64,000 bases of DNA. Origin: Trichaptum fuscoviolaceum. Lineage: Eukaryota > Basidiomycota > Agaricomycetes > Hymenochaetales > Trichaptaceae. Positions 28,296-39,388 of the stretch are shown piece by piece. The notes under the pieces are model-generated. The model searched no databases and had not been told where the DNA came from. It saw nothing but the letters and a program-made list of their open reading frames with translations. The position numbers and the translations under genes were made by a program. Location of the stretch: NCBI GenBank assembly GCA_910574455.1, contig CAJSYZ010000004.1, forward strand, positions 4,970,599-5,034,598, given 5' to 3'. Every line of letters starts with the position of its first letter. Position 1 is the first letter of the stretch.

Positions 28296-29059
28296 AGAGA
28301 CTCATAAAAAATGAGTGGGTAGACCCGATCCGCCTGTTTATCTGGTGGTTGGCGGCGCATTTACATCACAAGCAGCTGGTTTACGAGTCTAATGAGTGAG
28401 TCGTTGTTCGAAATTCAAATTGTACGTGGTTCTTTGAAATTTGAGGCGATGGAAAATTCAGACGGGCAAACCTCACCGCGAATTCAGGATCCACTTCAGG
28501 GCCTGCCACTTGAAGTCTTCCGACGCACATCTAGCATCAACGTCATCAGGGTGAATATCCTTCTTTTTGGAAAGTCTTTCCAGATTCTAAGGGATGCCTG
28601 TCGTAAATTCTGTGATCATAGCAGGATTTCATGGGCTTCATCGTATCGAGTAGTAACATCGGGGATTTCCTCGCAAGATGTCGAACATCAAGATTTTTCT
28701 AGTCAGGTCCACACGACTAGTGTCTGATCAGTAGGCGTAGTACATATTGTCGCATGCCGGGGACAAAGTCTTCGATGACTGAATGCCTAATATTGAAATT
28801 TGGACCGCAAGCGATACCAATCTGTTGCTAGTTTGCTTTCCTGATCCGAGAGAGACCATGGGTCACCGCAGAGCAAGAGGGGAAATATATTCATGCTGGC
28901 CAACGCGAGTTATGAATGATTATGAATGGTGACGGTGAGCTGAACCAACTTGCGACAGCGGGAGCAGGCGTGAAGAAAGTTTGTCGCAAGCTATTCGTGC
29001 TGGGGATCTCTCCGTACGTGTTGCAGCATGCTGTACGTCGATATGAAGATCCATATTAA
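28296..29059. other. Intergenic spacer with second copy of a short repeat
   Basis: About 0.76 kb. Holds the 28694-28737 copy of the CTAG/TGTCTGAT motif found at 25956-26006. No credible gene. Confidence 0.4.
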
Positions 29060-29890
29060 TTTCTTCGCACAAGTGAGCCTGGGTCAAGGACTCTTCATCC
29101 ACTCCTGAGTAGTCTCCATCGAAGGTTCGCCTCGTTACTACCGTCCTTGTTAAGATGCGTCAGAGACGCAACAGTCTTAATCTTCACGAATTTGTACCCG
29201 GGACAAGTGCGTGGACCGAATGAGAAGCCGGTGAACCCCTCCAGCGCCGTTGCTGCGTTAAACGAAGAGACCTAGCTCGCTTGCTCAGCTTTCACGGTCG
29301 ATTCGCCTTCCGTTGTCTTAGTCTTTGACCATCTCCAAGGCTGGAAGGATTCCGGTTCTGGGAATGTTTGAGGGTCATAGCCTACGAGGATTCAGATACA
29401 GCATTCTCAATCAGTGCACAACAAGATATACCTATAGCCATGAAGTCCATGACGTCATTTGTGCCGTTCATAACGGGAACCTCCCCCATTCTTGCGCTTT
29501 CCGGAATAGAGACAGGTAGCTGATACCGTACTTTCTGTGCTCAAATCAGAAATGAAAGAATGTTTATGCGAATATGGGCCGTACCGTGATATGCGAATAC
29601 AAAGAAAAAGCAATTTCCTATAATTTCATAGTCGTTGAGTGCCAGCTTCCCTTCCAATAGCCGAGCTATAACAAGTCGTCTGAACACCTCCTTGAAATCA
29701 CCGCCTCCTTCCTCCAATAATTGCAAATTTTGAAGCTTCTCTCGTAGCTCTGGACTCATCCATAAACTCCTCGAAGGCTATATAGGCCTCATCGCATTCG
29801 CAAACGCTTTTGATGCCTAAGTTGAAAGCCCATACCGGCGTTCGGGACCGCATTAAACTTGATTGCGATCTCACCACATAACCAATCCTC
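29060..29890 (-). pseudogene. Cytochrome P450 pseudogene, third copy of the local P450 family
   Basis: Minus-strand remains of the same gene as the two P450s downstream. From high to low coordinate it retains the segment with MRSRTPVWAFNLGIKSV, the KLALNDYEIIGNC helix, a GTNDVMDFM stretch, the PESFQPW region and the haem loop FSFGPRTCPGYKF. The 3' end aligns at 29061-29090 with the C-terminal VRRN codons of copy A. It lacks the whole N-terminal third. Roughly 300 nt between the I-helix and K-helix regions are deleted, including ExxR. A stop interrupts the Ala/Glu-rich loop (after EQAS), and the last exon has a further deletion. The haem Cys survives. Clearly non-functional. Confidence 0.85.
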
Positions 29891-31331
29891 AGCTTGTTTC
29901 TCCAGGCCAGCGCGTGATACTCTCTCGGTCTCTGACCACTGTATATAAGTACCCGTTAGAAGAGCACTGTCGAGCCTAAATCACGTATCGTTCCTGACAA
30001 GTTTAATCACGGGTGCACCTTTATCGTAGCCTACGACAACTTCGCTCCCCTGCACTCGGATAGCAATGCACCATGCACATTCAAGGACATAGCTCAAGGT
30101 ATTCTCCAGGCTCATGTGTCGAGGTTCCATTCTTTGGTTGTGACATCCTCCGAACTGCATTATCGAAGGGCAGGCTGAGGCGGAAGATGGCTAAACGCTG
30201 TCGGTGTTGCCCCCCTTCCCCCCAAATCGATTGTACACGGTTTTGCCAAGTAGTTCCATGTTTTGTGCAACTATATCCACCTGATATAAATTCCTGTCTG
30301 TTCGCATCGGGTAGAAATTCTGCGTAGTGTATAGTGTGCGTACAGGGAGAGGCTGGATGTTGAAGAGCCGGGTAGCCACATCTCATCGGCAAGATCAAGA
30401 AGCGAAGTTATTAGCGTCCTTGGGTTGAGTGCAAGATTCATGACGCAGCGTGTATGTCTTCAAGGATGCATGATTAGATTAATCCCAGTTTTGAAATGGT
30501 GAATGCACGCACCGAATACACTTTCGCCCTTCAGAGATGTATTCCCGCCCTATGCCTTGGTTGCCATATCATCATACTACACGAAAGCAACTACAGTACT
30601 TTGTCGTGGATGTTGTATTAATACTGTACATACTAGAAGCAAGTCAAGCTGAAAAGAGTTTTCAAGTTGTTGGTGTTGGATGAAAGTCGATAGACTTGAC
30701 GAGAACTTATAAGTCCGTTGTGTAATTTCCAATGGCACTGTGCGACGTGCGTGTCCAGGAGCGCGTCCATGAGCGTCGCATTGTCCCTTACCACTACCAT
30801 CTTCGACTACGATGATATTCATTCTCTACCTACAGTATGGCCTTCGAATAGAACATTGGTGAGTTTTCATACTTTTTGTCTTTTATGATGATTTACCGTA
30901 CATTTGGGTGGCGGCGGTTGTAAAATTTCCGATGCATTGCAGACCATTACGCATCGCAAGCTCGGCCTGCCTTATCAAAAGTATTAGATTGGCCATCGAG
31001 ATTAGTCCTTAACAACAACATGCTGTCCTGGGTGTCCAGCACAAGGAGGGTCAAGTGGAAGATGAACCGCCCAGCGCCGAAGCGATGTCCAAGTTGTGTA
31101 CTTGCAACATTGATGCTCTGAAAGTTCGCTTCCGCCTCAGGCCGTTGTTGGATCTATCGTTTTGGCTTCAACTCCTGGACGGGTGGCTCGGGGTAAGGCG
31201 GAGAAGATCGCCATCAAATGAGTAGTAGGCAAGGGGCCGTGTGAGGGCAGCTCTAGGGAATCACCCATGGTATTTAATAATAAAGCGGTTCAAGTTCTGC
31301 CTCCTCAGCGCCTCAGATCCTCTACCACATC
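29891..31331. other. Intergenic region upstream of P450 copy A
   Basis: About 1.4 kb. The segment ~31180-31240 resembles ~39230-39270 upstream of the second P450 (shared GGTAAG.CGG....ATCGCCATCA pattern), marking the left end of the duplicated block. Frames at 30080-30400 on the minus strand faintly recall a P450 N-terminal region but could not be confirmed. Confidence 0.4.
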
Positions 31332-33408
31332 ATGGCTTTGTCTCTCCTGTTATCTGTTCTTCTTGCTCTGTACTTCGCAAAAAGGGTGTGGGTCGTTGTG
31401 CAGGCGAATAAGGTGTGTTATTTAGGTGCCCGAATTACTGCTACTAAAACACTCTCGTTGCAGCACGACAAGCGTTTCCGGAGACACTATACTACAATTA
31501 TGCCATTGTCGATACTTGGTTCACTTCTTCCGACGACATGGTGGAATTTGGGTCTCAAGTTCATATGGAGGGACAGACACGGCCGTAAGTGATACATCTC
31601 CTCACAGATTCGAGTTCCTGATGATTACTCACAGTCTACGACGACGCTGAACTTAAGACAAAGTTGATTGTGCCTTTATTACATGGAACTGAACTTCTCT
31701 ACTCGGCGAATCTGGCAACATTTCGGCAAGTACTGGGCAACAACAGTTCTTTTCACAAACCGGAAGCTGCAATTAGTGACTTACAGTCCGTCAGTTTTGT
31801 CTAATTCTTATGCTCACCCATCTTACCTTCTCCCTTGTACAGGTTCTTGGGAGTAAACGTTGTTGCTTCGGAGGGTGAGGCCTGGAAGCGGCATCGCCGG
31901 ATAGCAGCTCCCGCGTTCAACCATACAACGTATCAGAACGTCTGGTCGACAACCACGAGTGTCTACCATTCTATGGTGGAGAAGGAGGGATGGGCAAATT
32001 CTGGAGAGGTTAGGATTGCAGACACGAATCTCATCACTCACAAGGTAAGCACGGTTACGTCATGACTTAGGATGAAAGCTGCTAATTCTCTTCGTAAGCT
32101 GGCGCTCTTCGTCATTTCCATGGTAGGTTTCGGTATTCCGATGTCCTGGGACATGGCAGATCGCGACGAAGGCGGCCGCCTCACTGTGCAAGGCATGGTA
32201 TTCCGCGTGTCGCAATCCATCCTCATGCGATCCCGTACGCCGAAGTGGGCTTACAACTTAGGCATCAAAAGCGTTAGCGAATGCGATGAGGCTTATACAG
32301 CTTTCGAGAAGTTTATGGTTGAGCGTATTGCTGCGAGAGAGGATGAGCTTCGGAAGCTGCAATCATTGGAGGAAGGCGGTGGTGATGTTAACGAGGGTAT
32401 CAAAGATGTGTTCGGACGGCTAGTGAATGCTCGGCTTTCGGATGGGAAGCTGGCGCTCAATGACAGTGAAATCATAGGGAATTGCTTTATTTTGGTGTTT
32501 GCAGGTCACGGTGCGGCTCATAGTCGCATACACGTTCTATCATTTCTGATTTTAGCACAGAAACCACGGCATACACGCTATCGGCCACCATGGCTCTACT
32601 TGCTCTATTTCCGGAAGCGCAAGAGTGGGTCTACACTTCAATCAAAAAGGTATTAGGTCATCGAGATCCAGTGAGTCTTCCTGCATCTCACTCATGACAG
32701 TTTTCTTAAACATTTTTGTCCATAGACGTTCGATGATTTTGATGATCTCGACTCTGTTCTCGCCTGCTTCTATGAGGCACTTCGAATGTTTCGTGAGTGA
32801 AGCCTCGCTTGATGAAATGCCTGGACAGAGCGCTGAATTATTGACTGCATACCAGCTGCGGCATATCTCATGTTCCGACAGGCGCATTCAGATACTGTGC
32901 TTAGGCTACCCAGAACGGATAACCCTGATATTGTCGAGGATGTCCCTGTCAAGAAAGGCACAAATGTTGTTATGGACTTCATGGGCATAGGTATATCTCG
33001 TCGTGCACTGATTGAAGATGACGTATCTGATTGCTCGCAGGCTACGATCCTCAAACATTTGCAGAACCGGAATCCTTCCAGCCTTGGAGATGGTCAAAGA
33101 CTGAGACCGCGGAGGGCGAAGCAACTGCGAAAGCTGAGCAAGCAAGCGAGGTTTCTTCGTCTAACGCAGCAACGGCGTTGGAGGGGTTCACCGGCTTCTC
33201 ATTCGGCCCACGGACTTGCCTTGGGCACAAGTTCGCCAAGATTGAGGCCGTATCGTTTTTAACGCATCTAATCAAGGACTGGAAAATCGAGCCGGACCTG
33301 CGAAGTGGTGAGACTACTCAGGATTGGAGGAAGAGAGTCCTTGACCCAGGCTTCGGTATGACACTGATGCTCCATAAGGTTTCGGTCAAACTTGTACGAA
33401 GAAATTAG
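31332..33408 (+). CDS. Cytochrome P450 monooxygenase, copy A
   Basis: Membrane-anchored haem-thiolate oxygenase; substrate unknown. Exons 31332-31412, 31464-31584, 31635-31785, 31843-32044, 32099-32510, 32561-32670, 32726-32792, 32856-32990 and 33041-33408 give 548 aa. An N-terminal hydrophobic anchor (MALSLLLSVLLALYF) is followed by EGEAWKRHRRI (C-helix), AGHETT (I-helix oxygen-activation site, split by intron 5), EALR (ExxR), FQPWRW (PERF region) and the haem loop FSFGPRTCLGHKF with its Cys. All key motifs are intact. The third donor is GTCCGT, a weak site chosen for phase, and the same choice is needed in copy B. It converges with the AAA+ pseudogene, 3' ends 200 nt apart. Intact, unlike the pseudogene to its left. 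Confidence 0.9.
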
Positions 33409-33608
33409 TATACATACATGTTTCTTGTGCTCAACGATGATGATGGTATACGTCTGACTTCTATATGTGCTGTTAACTGTATTGGATTCTCAATGCATGC
33501 GAGGAGGGCTTCCACATCAGATGTAAGGGAAGACGCATCCCCTTTTTACTCCTTTAGTTATTTCTCTAGTTTTCCCTTCAATCAGACCACTTATACGAGA
33601 GTCATGCA

Positions 33609-36600
33609 CTAAGAAGAAAGTGTTAACGTACACTGAGGATTCTCTTGTAGTACGATCTTGCCCTCGTCATCGATAGTGAAATGAGCAGAAGAACTAATGG
33701 AGATTGGTCAGAATATTGGTGTACGGAGAAGTTGTTAAAATCTTACTTATACTATAGTTATGCTGCACGGGCTTGTACCTTGCGAAGATCAGAAACATAC
33801 CTTTGTGATATGATGATGGATGTATGATGCTATACGGGTACTAATAATTGGAATACCGAGGACCTCGGGGGACACTGCGGTCAAATAAAGAAGAATTTAC
33901 AACCTCTTCTTATCTTGACACATTCTAAGGGGCTTGCTGATTGTAAGACGACATCACCGATCTCATTTACGGTTAGATATGCAAGCCAACTGGGTCAGAA
34001 TAAACAGTTAAAGTGGGTATCTTTGATGACGGAAAGTAGTATGGTTAGTACGTACTCCTTTTTAAGTTCGCCTCGAATGTGCGCATCCGCGACGAGCTGG
34101 ACTGCGATCCGCTGGACTTCGTGCATGACCGATCGTACCCCGAAGTTAACGTCGTACGACTTTGTGAGCTTCTCTACGGCTACGAAATGATATCGCCTTC
34201 AGTCAATTGAGTTGAAGTTTTGAAGGTGGCATAGACAAACCTTCACGGGACCAGCTCAGCTTGATAGAATGCTTCTCTTCCGCCCTCCTTCTCCAAACAT
34301 CCAGCTCTTTATGTATGACAGTTGAAATCTCTTCGTTGTCTAACGGCAAGAAAACAACCATCTGGTTGATGCGTCCGAGGAACTCATCCCGCTTTAATCT
34401 TGCCTTAAGCTGCGGGTATATGTCGCGGTTGAACTGGTTCATAACACGCATATATTCCTCGGGCCTGCCCTGCGCTTCTGTCTCGGCGACGAGCTTGCGC
34501 AAGAGTGGAGATTTGTGTTTGATTTGTTCGGTTGCGAGGTTGGAAGTCATGATGAATATGGCGTCTTTGCAGTAGACAACTCCATCCTAGATGGTCAGGA
34601 TTAGCACTTGTTGAAGGTAGGATTATTTTCTGAGGATGACTTACCTTAGGATCAGTTATTCGGCCATCGTCGAAGACTTGCAAGAAAACGGTGAGCACGT
34701 CTGGGTGGGCCTTCTCGATCTCATCGAGAAGTACTACTGCTTTCGGATTCTTTCTCAGTTGGCCTGTTAGGCTCCCGCCTTCATCGTAGCCCTAAACAAC
34801 CAAGACTTATTCAGAGAGAGAAGAAATAATTGTAATAACCACACTTACAACATAACCTTTCGGAGACCCAGTCAAGTTGGCTACAGTATGCGATTGCTGG
34901 TACTCGCTCATATCCACCCGGATGAAACCGCATTCCTGCTCCATCTTGTTCACAAGCTCACTTTGATGGGTTGACGTCGTCTCTTTTCCGTACATGTACA
35001 GAGCGACTTGTTTCGCGAGCTCCGTTTTGCCTACACCTGAGCTCCCCAGAAAGAGTAGGACAAGTGGCCGGTCCGGGTCTACCCACCTATTCTCCCACAG
35101 CCGGATGGCATTCGAAACACATCGTATGGGACCTCGTTGACCAATGATCTTGTCACCTAAAATTACTTCAAGTGAATATGTGTGAACCATTCAAGTGTGT
35201 TCAGTAAGTAAAACTTGTACCGAATATTGAACGAATACGCACTCATATGTTTGCTTGGATCTTTGGAGCACTCTTCCTCTCCCTCTCCCTCTTCCTCTTC
35301 CTCTTCCTCTTCTTCGGAGACAGAGCCTGCTTCACCATAAAAAAAATCCGATCTGTTGTCGGTCACATTCTCTTCCTCCTCGTCTTCTCCACCAACCACA
35401 TTGACATTGCCGTCGCCGTAGTTCATTTCTTCATTGGAGTCCCCGCCCTCCTTTTGATTCTCTCCCTCAGCGTCCGCTAGCCTTCTAGCTTCCTCCTCCT
35501 CGGCCCTCGCTTTCCTTCTGGTTTCTTCTTCGTCCCGGAGCTTGATGTACGCGTCCCTGACCTCGGTATTCCCTCCGTCATCGTCAAATATAAGTTGCTC
35601 AGATGTTCGATCCTTCCAGTCAGTCAGAGTCCAGTCCGCTCCAGCCTTGAGCAGAATCTCTATGATCTCCAGATTACCAGAAAGGCAGGCATAATGCAAG
35701 GCTGTTGCATCCTTGACAAACCGATGCGGAAACTGATTGTTCGAAAAGTCCGCATGCGATGCATCAGAGCTGTAGTTCGAACGACAATCTTTCTGGTTAA
35801 TGACGGATTTGTCGGCCTCAAGTAACACCTCCACAAACTCCGGCAGCTGGTGAATAGTTGCCATGTGTAGCAAATAGTAGTCATAATACGTCAGCCTTTG
35901 TGCGAATTCCGGATTTGATTTCATTATTCTGAAAGAAATATGAGATCTGATAGCTGAATTCTAAAGCCATGGTTCCACTTACTTTTTGAGCCACCAAAGG
36001 TTCCTACTTCTCAACGCCAACTTGCAGTCGTTTAAAGAAGCTGTTTAGGGTAATCAGTTAGCAACGCTTCCATCGCGAGATAAAAATGACATCATACATA
36101 CCTTCCCGAAATTCCCAGTATCTCTTTTCCCAAATTTTCCACAAATCATGATATTGGCTTAACGCATCGGCGTGCTCAGCGATATCAAAGTACTCGTGCG
36201 GTTTGTGGCCTACAGAATCTCCTGCTTCAAACGAGGCGCCAAGTTCAACGAGATACTTGATTATGTCGATACTCCCCGTCCAGCATGCGAAGTGCAGCGC
36301 CGTGCAGCCCTTCGTCTTCGTCAGCTTTGCCTTCTAGCCGAGCTCTTCTTCTCTCAGTAGGAGTTCTGCGGGCGTCGGGGAATCGCTTTCGTACCCCCAG
36401 GAATCGGTGTATGTGAGGGCCTCCCTGACACAGTTTTCGAGGATAAGCTTGACCATGTCGAGGTTGCCGGTTAGGACGGCTGCATGGATGGGATACCACC
36501 CGTTTGTATGGCGTGTGCTGGCGAGCAATGTGCTGGCTTTCAGGGTGCTATTGGGAAATTTAGTTCCAGAATTACACCTTCCAGCCTACGCACATTCTCG

Positions 36601-36896
36601 GCATACCTTTCGACGAGCTCAATGTCATTGCGCACGATGGCTCGGAGGAGTTGGCGGTGTGCACTAAGCAAGGGGGTTACTTCAAGATTCTCAGGTTCAT
36701 TTTTGACAGGTAGGGAGGTATCTTGAGCCTTTACTAGAGACGCTAGTCGCACTTTAAGCTCTTCGACGTCAGAGCGTATCTGTCCTTCTGAGTGCGAGCA
36801 GCTTTGGATGAACTCCGCGAAGTGTCCTACCAGCTGCGCGGATACGGCCGGAGCTGACAACTTGTCAATGGTACGAAGTGGGGGAGAGTCGAGCAT
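33609..36896 (-). pseudogene. Ankyrin-repeat ClpB/SKD3-type AAA+ disaggregase, copy A (in-frame TAG)
   Basis: Relative of animal CLPB/SKD3: ankyrin repeats before one ClpB-type AAA+ domain. Exons 36607-36896, 36102-36547, 35983-36040, 35243-35928, 34849-35156, 34645-34791, 34241-34586, 34056-34179 and 33609-33693 give 830 codons in phase, but codon 168 (36334-36336) is TAG. Copy B has CAT at the aligned codon, so this looks like a real nonsense change rather than a missed intron. Ankyrin units are visible (GWYPIHAAVLTGNLDMVK, TALHFACWTGSIDII, ALHYACLSGNLEIIEILL), then an acidic Glu-rich linker. The AAA+ part has Walker A GSSGVGKTELAK, Walker [14 protein letters not shown], sensor IMTSN and GRINQ. 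The last intron is 362 nt against 55 nt in copy B. Could still be expressed if TAG is an assembly error. Confidence 0.75.
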
Positions 36897-38159
36897 GGTA
36901 CGAGAGGAGCTGCACCATCCGAGTAAGCATTATAGCACCGTCGCTGTCTGGGTAAAGGGTGGAAAATAGTCAGTGCTTTTTTGGTACGAACGCATATACC
37001 AGCGGCGTCTGCGTAAGGTGTGTAGGGAGTCATGGAGCATCATTGCAATAGCTATACGGTTGCGCAGGGCAAATCGGGCCTCCTATTGCTTTTGGAGGCC
37101 CCGTTAGAAATGACTTGAGTAGCCTTGAAGAAAACTATAGTTTCTGATGACTCAACTGCCGAACATGCATTGCACACGCATCAATTTGAAGGCCAGGGGT
37201 CGTGCACACTGGCAGATGGGCATCTAGTATTCCACATTGACTAATATCATTGTAGAATGAAAGAGCTGGGGATAAAGTAGCTATCACAGAGTTGTCAGCC
37301 AGGTCAAGGATGAGCAGCTACATCCAATCATGCTATTTATTCACAGCCCATGGACCTTTAGGTCTCAGCCGCTTCGCTTTACATGAGGCGAGCAATTCAA
37401 GTAAGCTGAAAGGGCATGCGATGCAATAAAACTCGGTGCGGTGGAACGCGTCGTCAACGCAGTGTCAAGTCTCTGGAAAGAAGCGGATTCAAACTCATTG
37501 CATGATATAATGTCTGCATACCATCGAGTCAGCTAAGATTGTTCGACATCGGTTTGTCGGAAGTGCAACAGCGTAGTTGATATCTGCCGTCGATTTGATC
37601 CGACACTGCGGCCGAGCCTCAGTGGGGTTTGGAGTCCTTCAGAAATGAGAAGAAACATAGCGAAAGGACAATATCCCGAGTGCTACATTCTGCCAATTGA
37701 TAGCGACTACCCGAGTCGCAGAGACTGACCACAGTACTTTCTGGAACGGTGGATAATACATGTATTTCCAAACGCCAGCATGGCTGCTGTTTCTCGGCTG
37801 CGGTGAAGAGGATTGGCTTGAATCCAAGAAGCCTCAAGTCTTGAGTCTAGATGGTATGTAGCAGGTCCTGCGTGTACTGGAATATGAACGAAGATGTTGG
37901 AGACGATTTTTGCAAGATGCAACTGAAGCAGAATGTGCGCACTGAGGGACTCGGAAGCAAACAGCAACTTGAACTCTGGGCGTACAGGACTAAATCGTCC
38001 GTGGTACTAAGTACCGTGACAGTGACAAGCAATACACGTGCTGTGTCACATTTTCAAGTTGCTGCCCACGCCGTTCCGAGGATGGGTCAACTTCAACTTG
38101 GACCCTGAGGCCTCGGCCTCTTCCGAAACGTGGGAGGGTTTGGGTAGGAGACTGGTACA
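36897..38159. other. Upstream region of AAA+ copy A, part of the duplicated block
   Basis: No gene. Stretches at ~37578-37720 and ~38005-38075 align with ~45060-45180 and ~45434-45500 upstream of copy B. Shared marks include CCAATTGATAGCGA versus CCAATCGATAGCGA, and TACCGTGACA / CACGTGCT / TCACATTT. The duplication therefore includes the promoter side. Confidence 0.55.
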
Positions 38160-38589
38160 AGCCCTTCTCAATTCTATGTCAAGTCGCGGATGTCAACTCT
38201 GTCCGGCAGGGAACAGAGGTCAGGGACACACATGCCGGAGGAAATTAGCATGTGCTGACACAGCACTGACAAAGCGACCAGAAAATGAGATGAAAATGAG
38301 ATGTCAGTGGGTGAATGCTTCATTTGGGCGGTGGCTGTAAAAAAGTTAGGTCGGAGAATAGTTGAGCTTCCTATTTTGGCGCATTTGCTGCGTTGACATC
38401 CGTTGACATGACTTTTGAGCAGTGTCAGCGATGGCAGCATTTTTTGAGTCACACGGTCTTAAAAAGGCAATCCACCAAGTTCCCGGGTCATTTTCTGGTC
38501 AACCAACACAACGGTTCCACAGGGTCATTTTTCTTCAACTCTGACATGCCGGGCTGACATCGCTCGTTGACATAGAATTGAGAAGGGCT
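38160..38589. mobile_element. 430-bp MITE with 23-bp perfect terminal inverted repeats
   Basis: The 23 bases at 38160-38182 (AGCCCTTCTCAATTC...) are the exact reverse complement of 38567-38589. The interior is non-coding and rich in scattered TGACA/TGTCA motifs, as subterminal repeats often are. A target duplication could not be fixed with confidence; the trinucleotide ACA flanks both ends. No transposase frame. It sits between the two duplicated modules. Superfamily unassigned. Confidence 0.8.
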
Positions 38590-39388
38590 ACAGTGTACAC
38601 TGGCACACACAACTTGAACTCAGCACGTGTTGACTCAGAGGCGACTTTTTTGTTGTATAATACTTTCTAAGTCTGTTGACATTGTCAATTACTCGTACTT
38701 TAACAACACCGCTGTCTAGGACAAGGAGTCTCTCTCAAAACTCAGTAATCTTTATAGACCAGGCAAGGCGGCCGCTTTTTTCCACAAGAACCTGTTCAAC
38801 ACCTCTATGCACTTGCGGAAGCATTCTGTTCTACAGGCAGCGGCGTACGGGAGCGACAGCAGGAACAGGGCAGTTGAACAGTACGGCACATTTGAAGAAT
38901 TACCAACCAACACTGGGCAATCTGTCAACCGTTGTAATAACATCTGTCATTAAGGGCATCCGTCACGATGGGGTTCAAGTTGAGATTGAGGTCGAAGCCT
39001 CGTTATACAAGTTGTGTAAGTGCATCGTCGATGCTACCAGTGGAAGCTCGCTTCTAACTATCACTCAATTTCTTTAAACGTCTTGCACAAAACCGTGACA
39101 TCTGGATGAGCTTATTAATTGGGCGTTAATACGTGTTGACTTCGTTACTATCAAAGAAGTCCTTCAGCCTAACAATATCGGCAACTAAGCATGCGGAGGT
39201 GGCTCTCGATTGATTTCTCACCCCTCCAGGAGGTAAGACGGGGCAAATCGCCATCAGGAGCTGTGTGAGGCTAGTAGTGGCCGACTTAAATGCTTTAGGT
39301 AAGTCCCTATGCACATACAGATTCATGTACAGTATAAAGAGATGTTGACTGGTCTGCCTTATCGGTACCTCAGACTCTTTTCCCCATC
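38590..39388. other. Promoter region of P450 copy B
   Basis: About 0.8 kb. A TATAAA at 39333-39338 lies ~50 nt upstream of the ATG at 39389. The stretch ~39230-39270 matches the corresponding region upstream of copy A. The 133-residue plus-strand frame at 38676-39077 shows no domain and was not called as a gene. Confidence 0.5.

Noticed and set aside
30081..30398. Minus-strand frame recalling a P450 N-terminal region (GEGGQHRQRLAIFRL)
   Set aside because: Only a short resemblance to the C-helix region; it does not align with the local P450 family and flanking sequence gave no support.
38676..39077. 133-residue plus-strand frame upstream of P450 copy B
   Set aside because: No domain, no counterpart upstream of copy A, and it lies in a promoter region next to a MITE.
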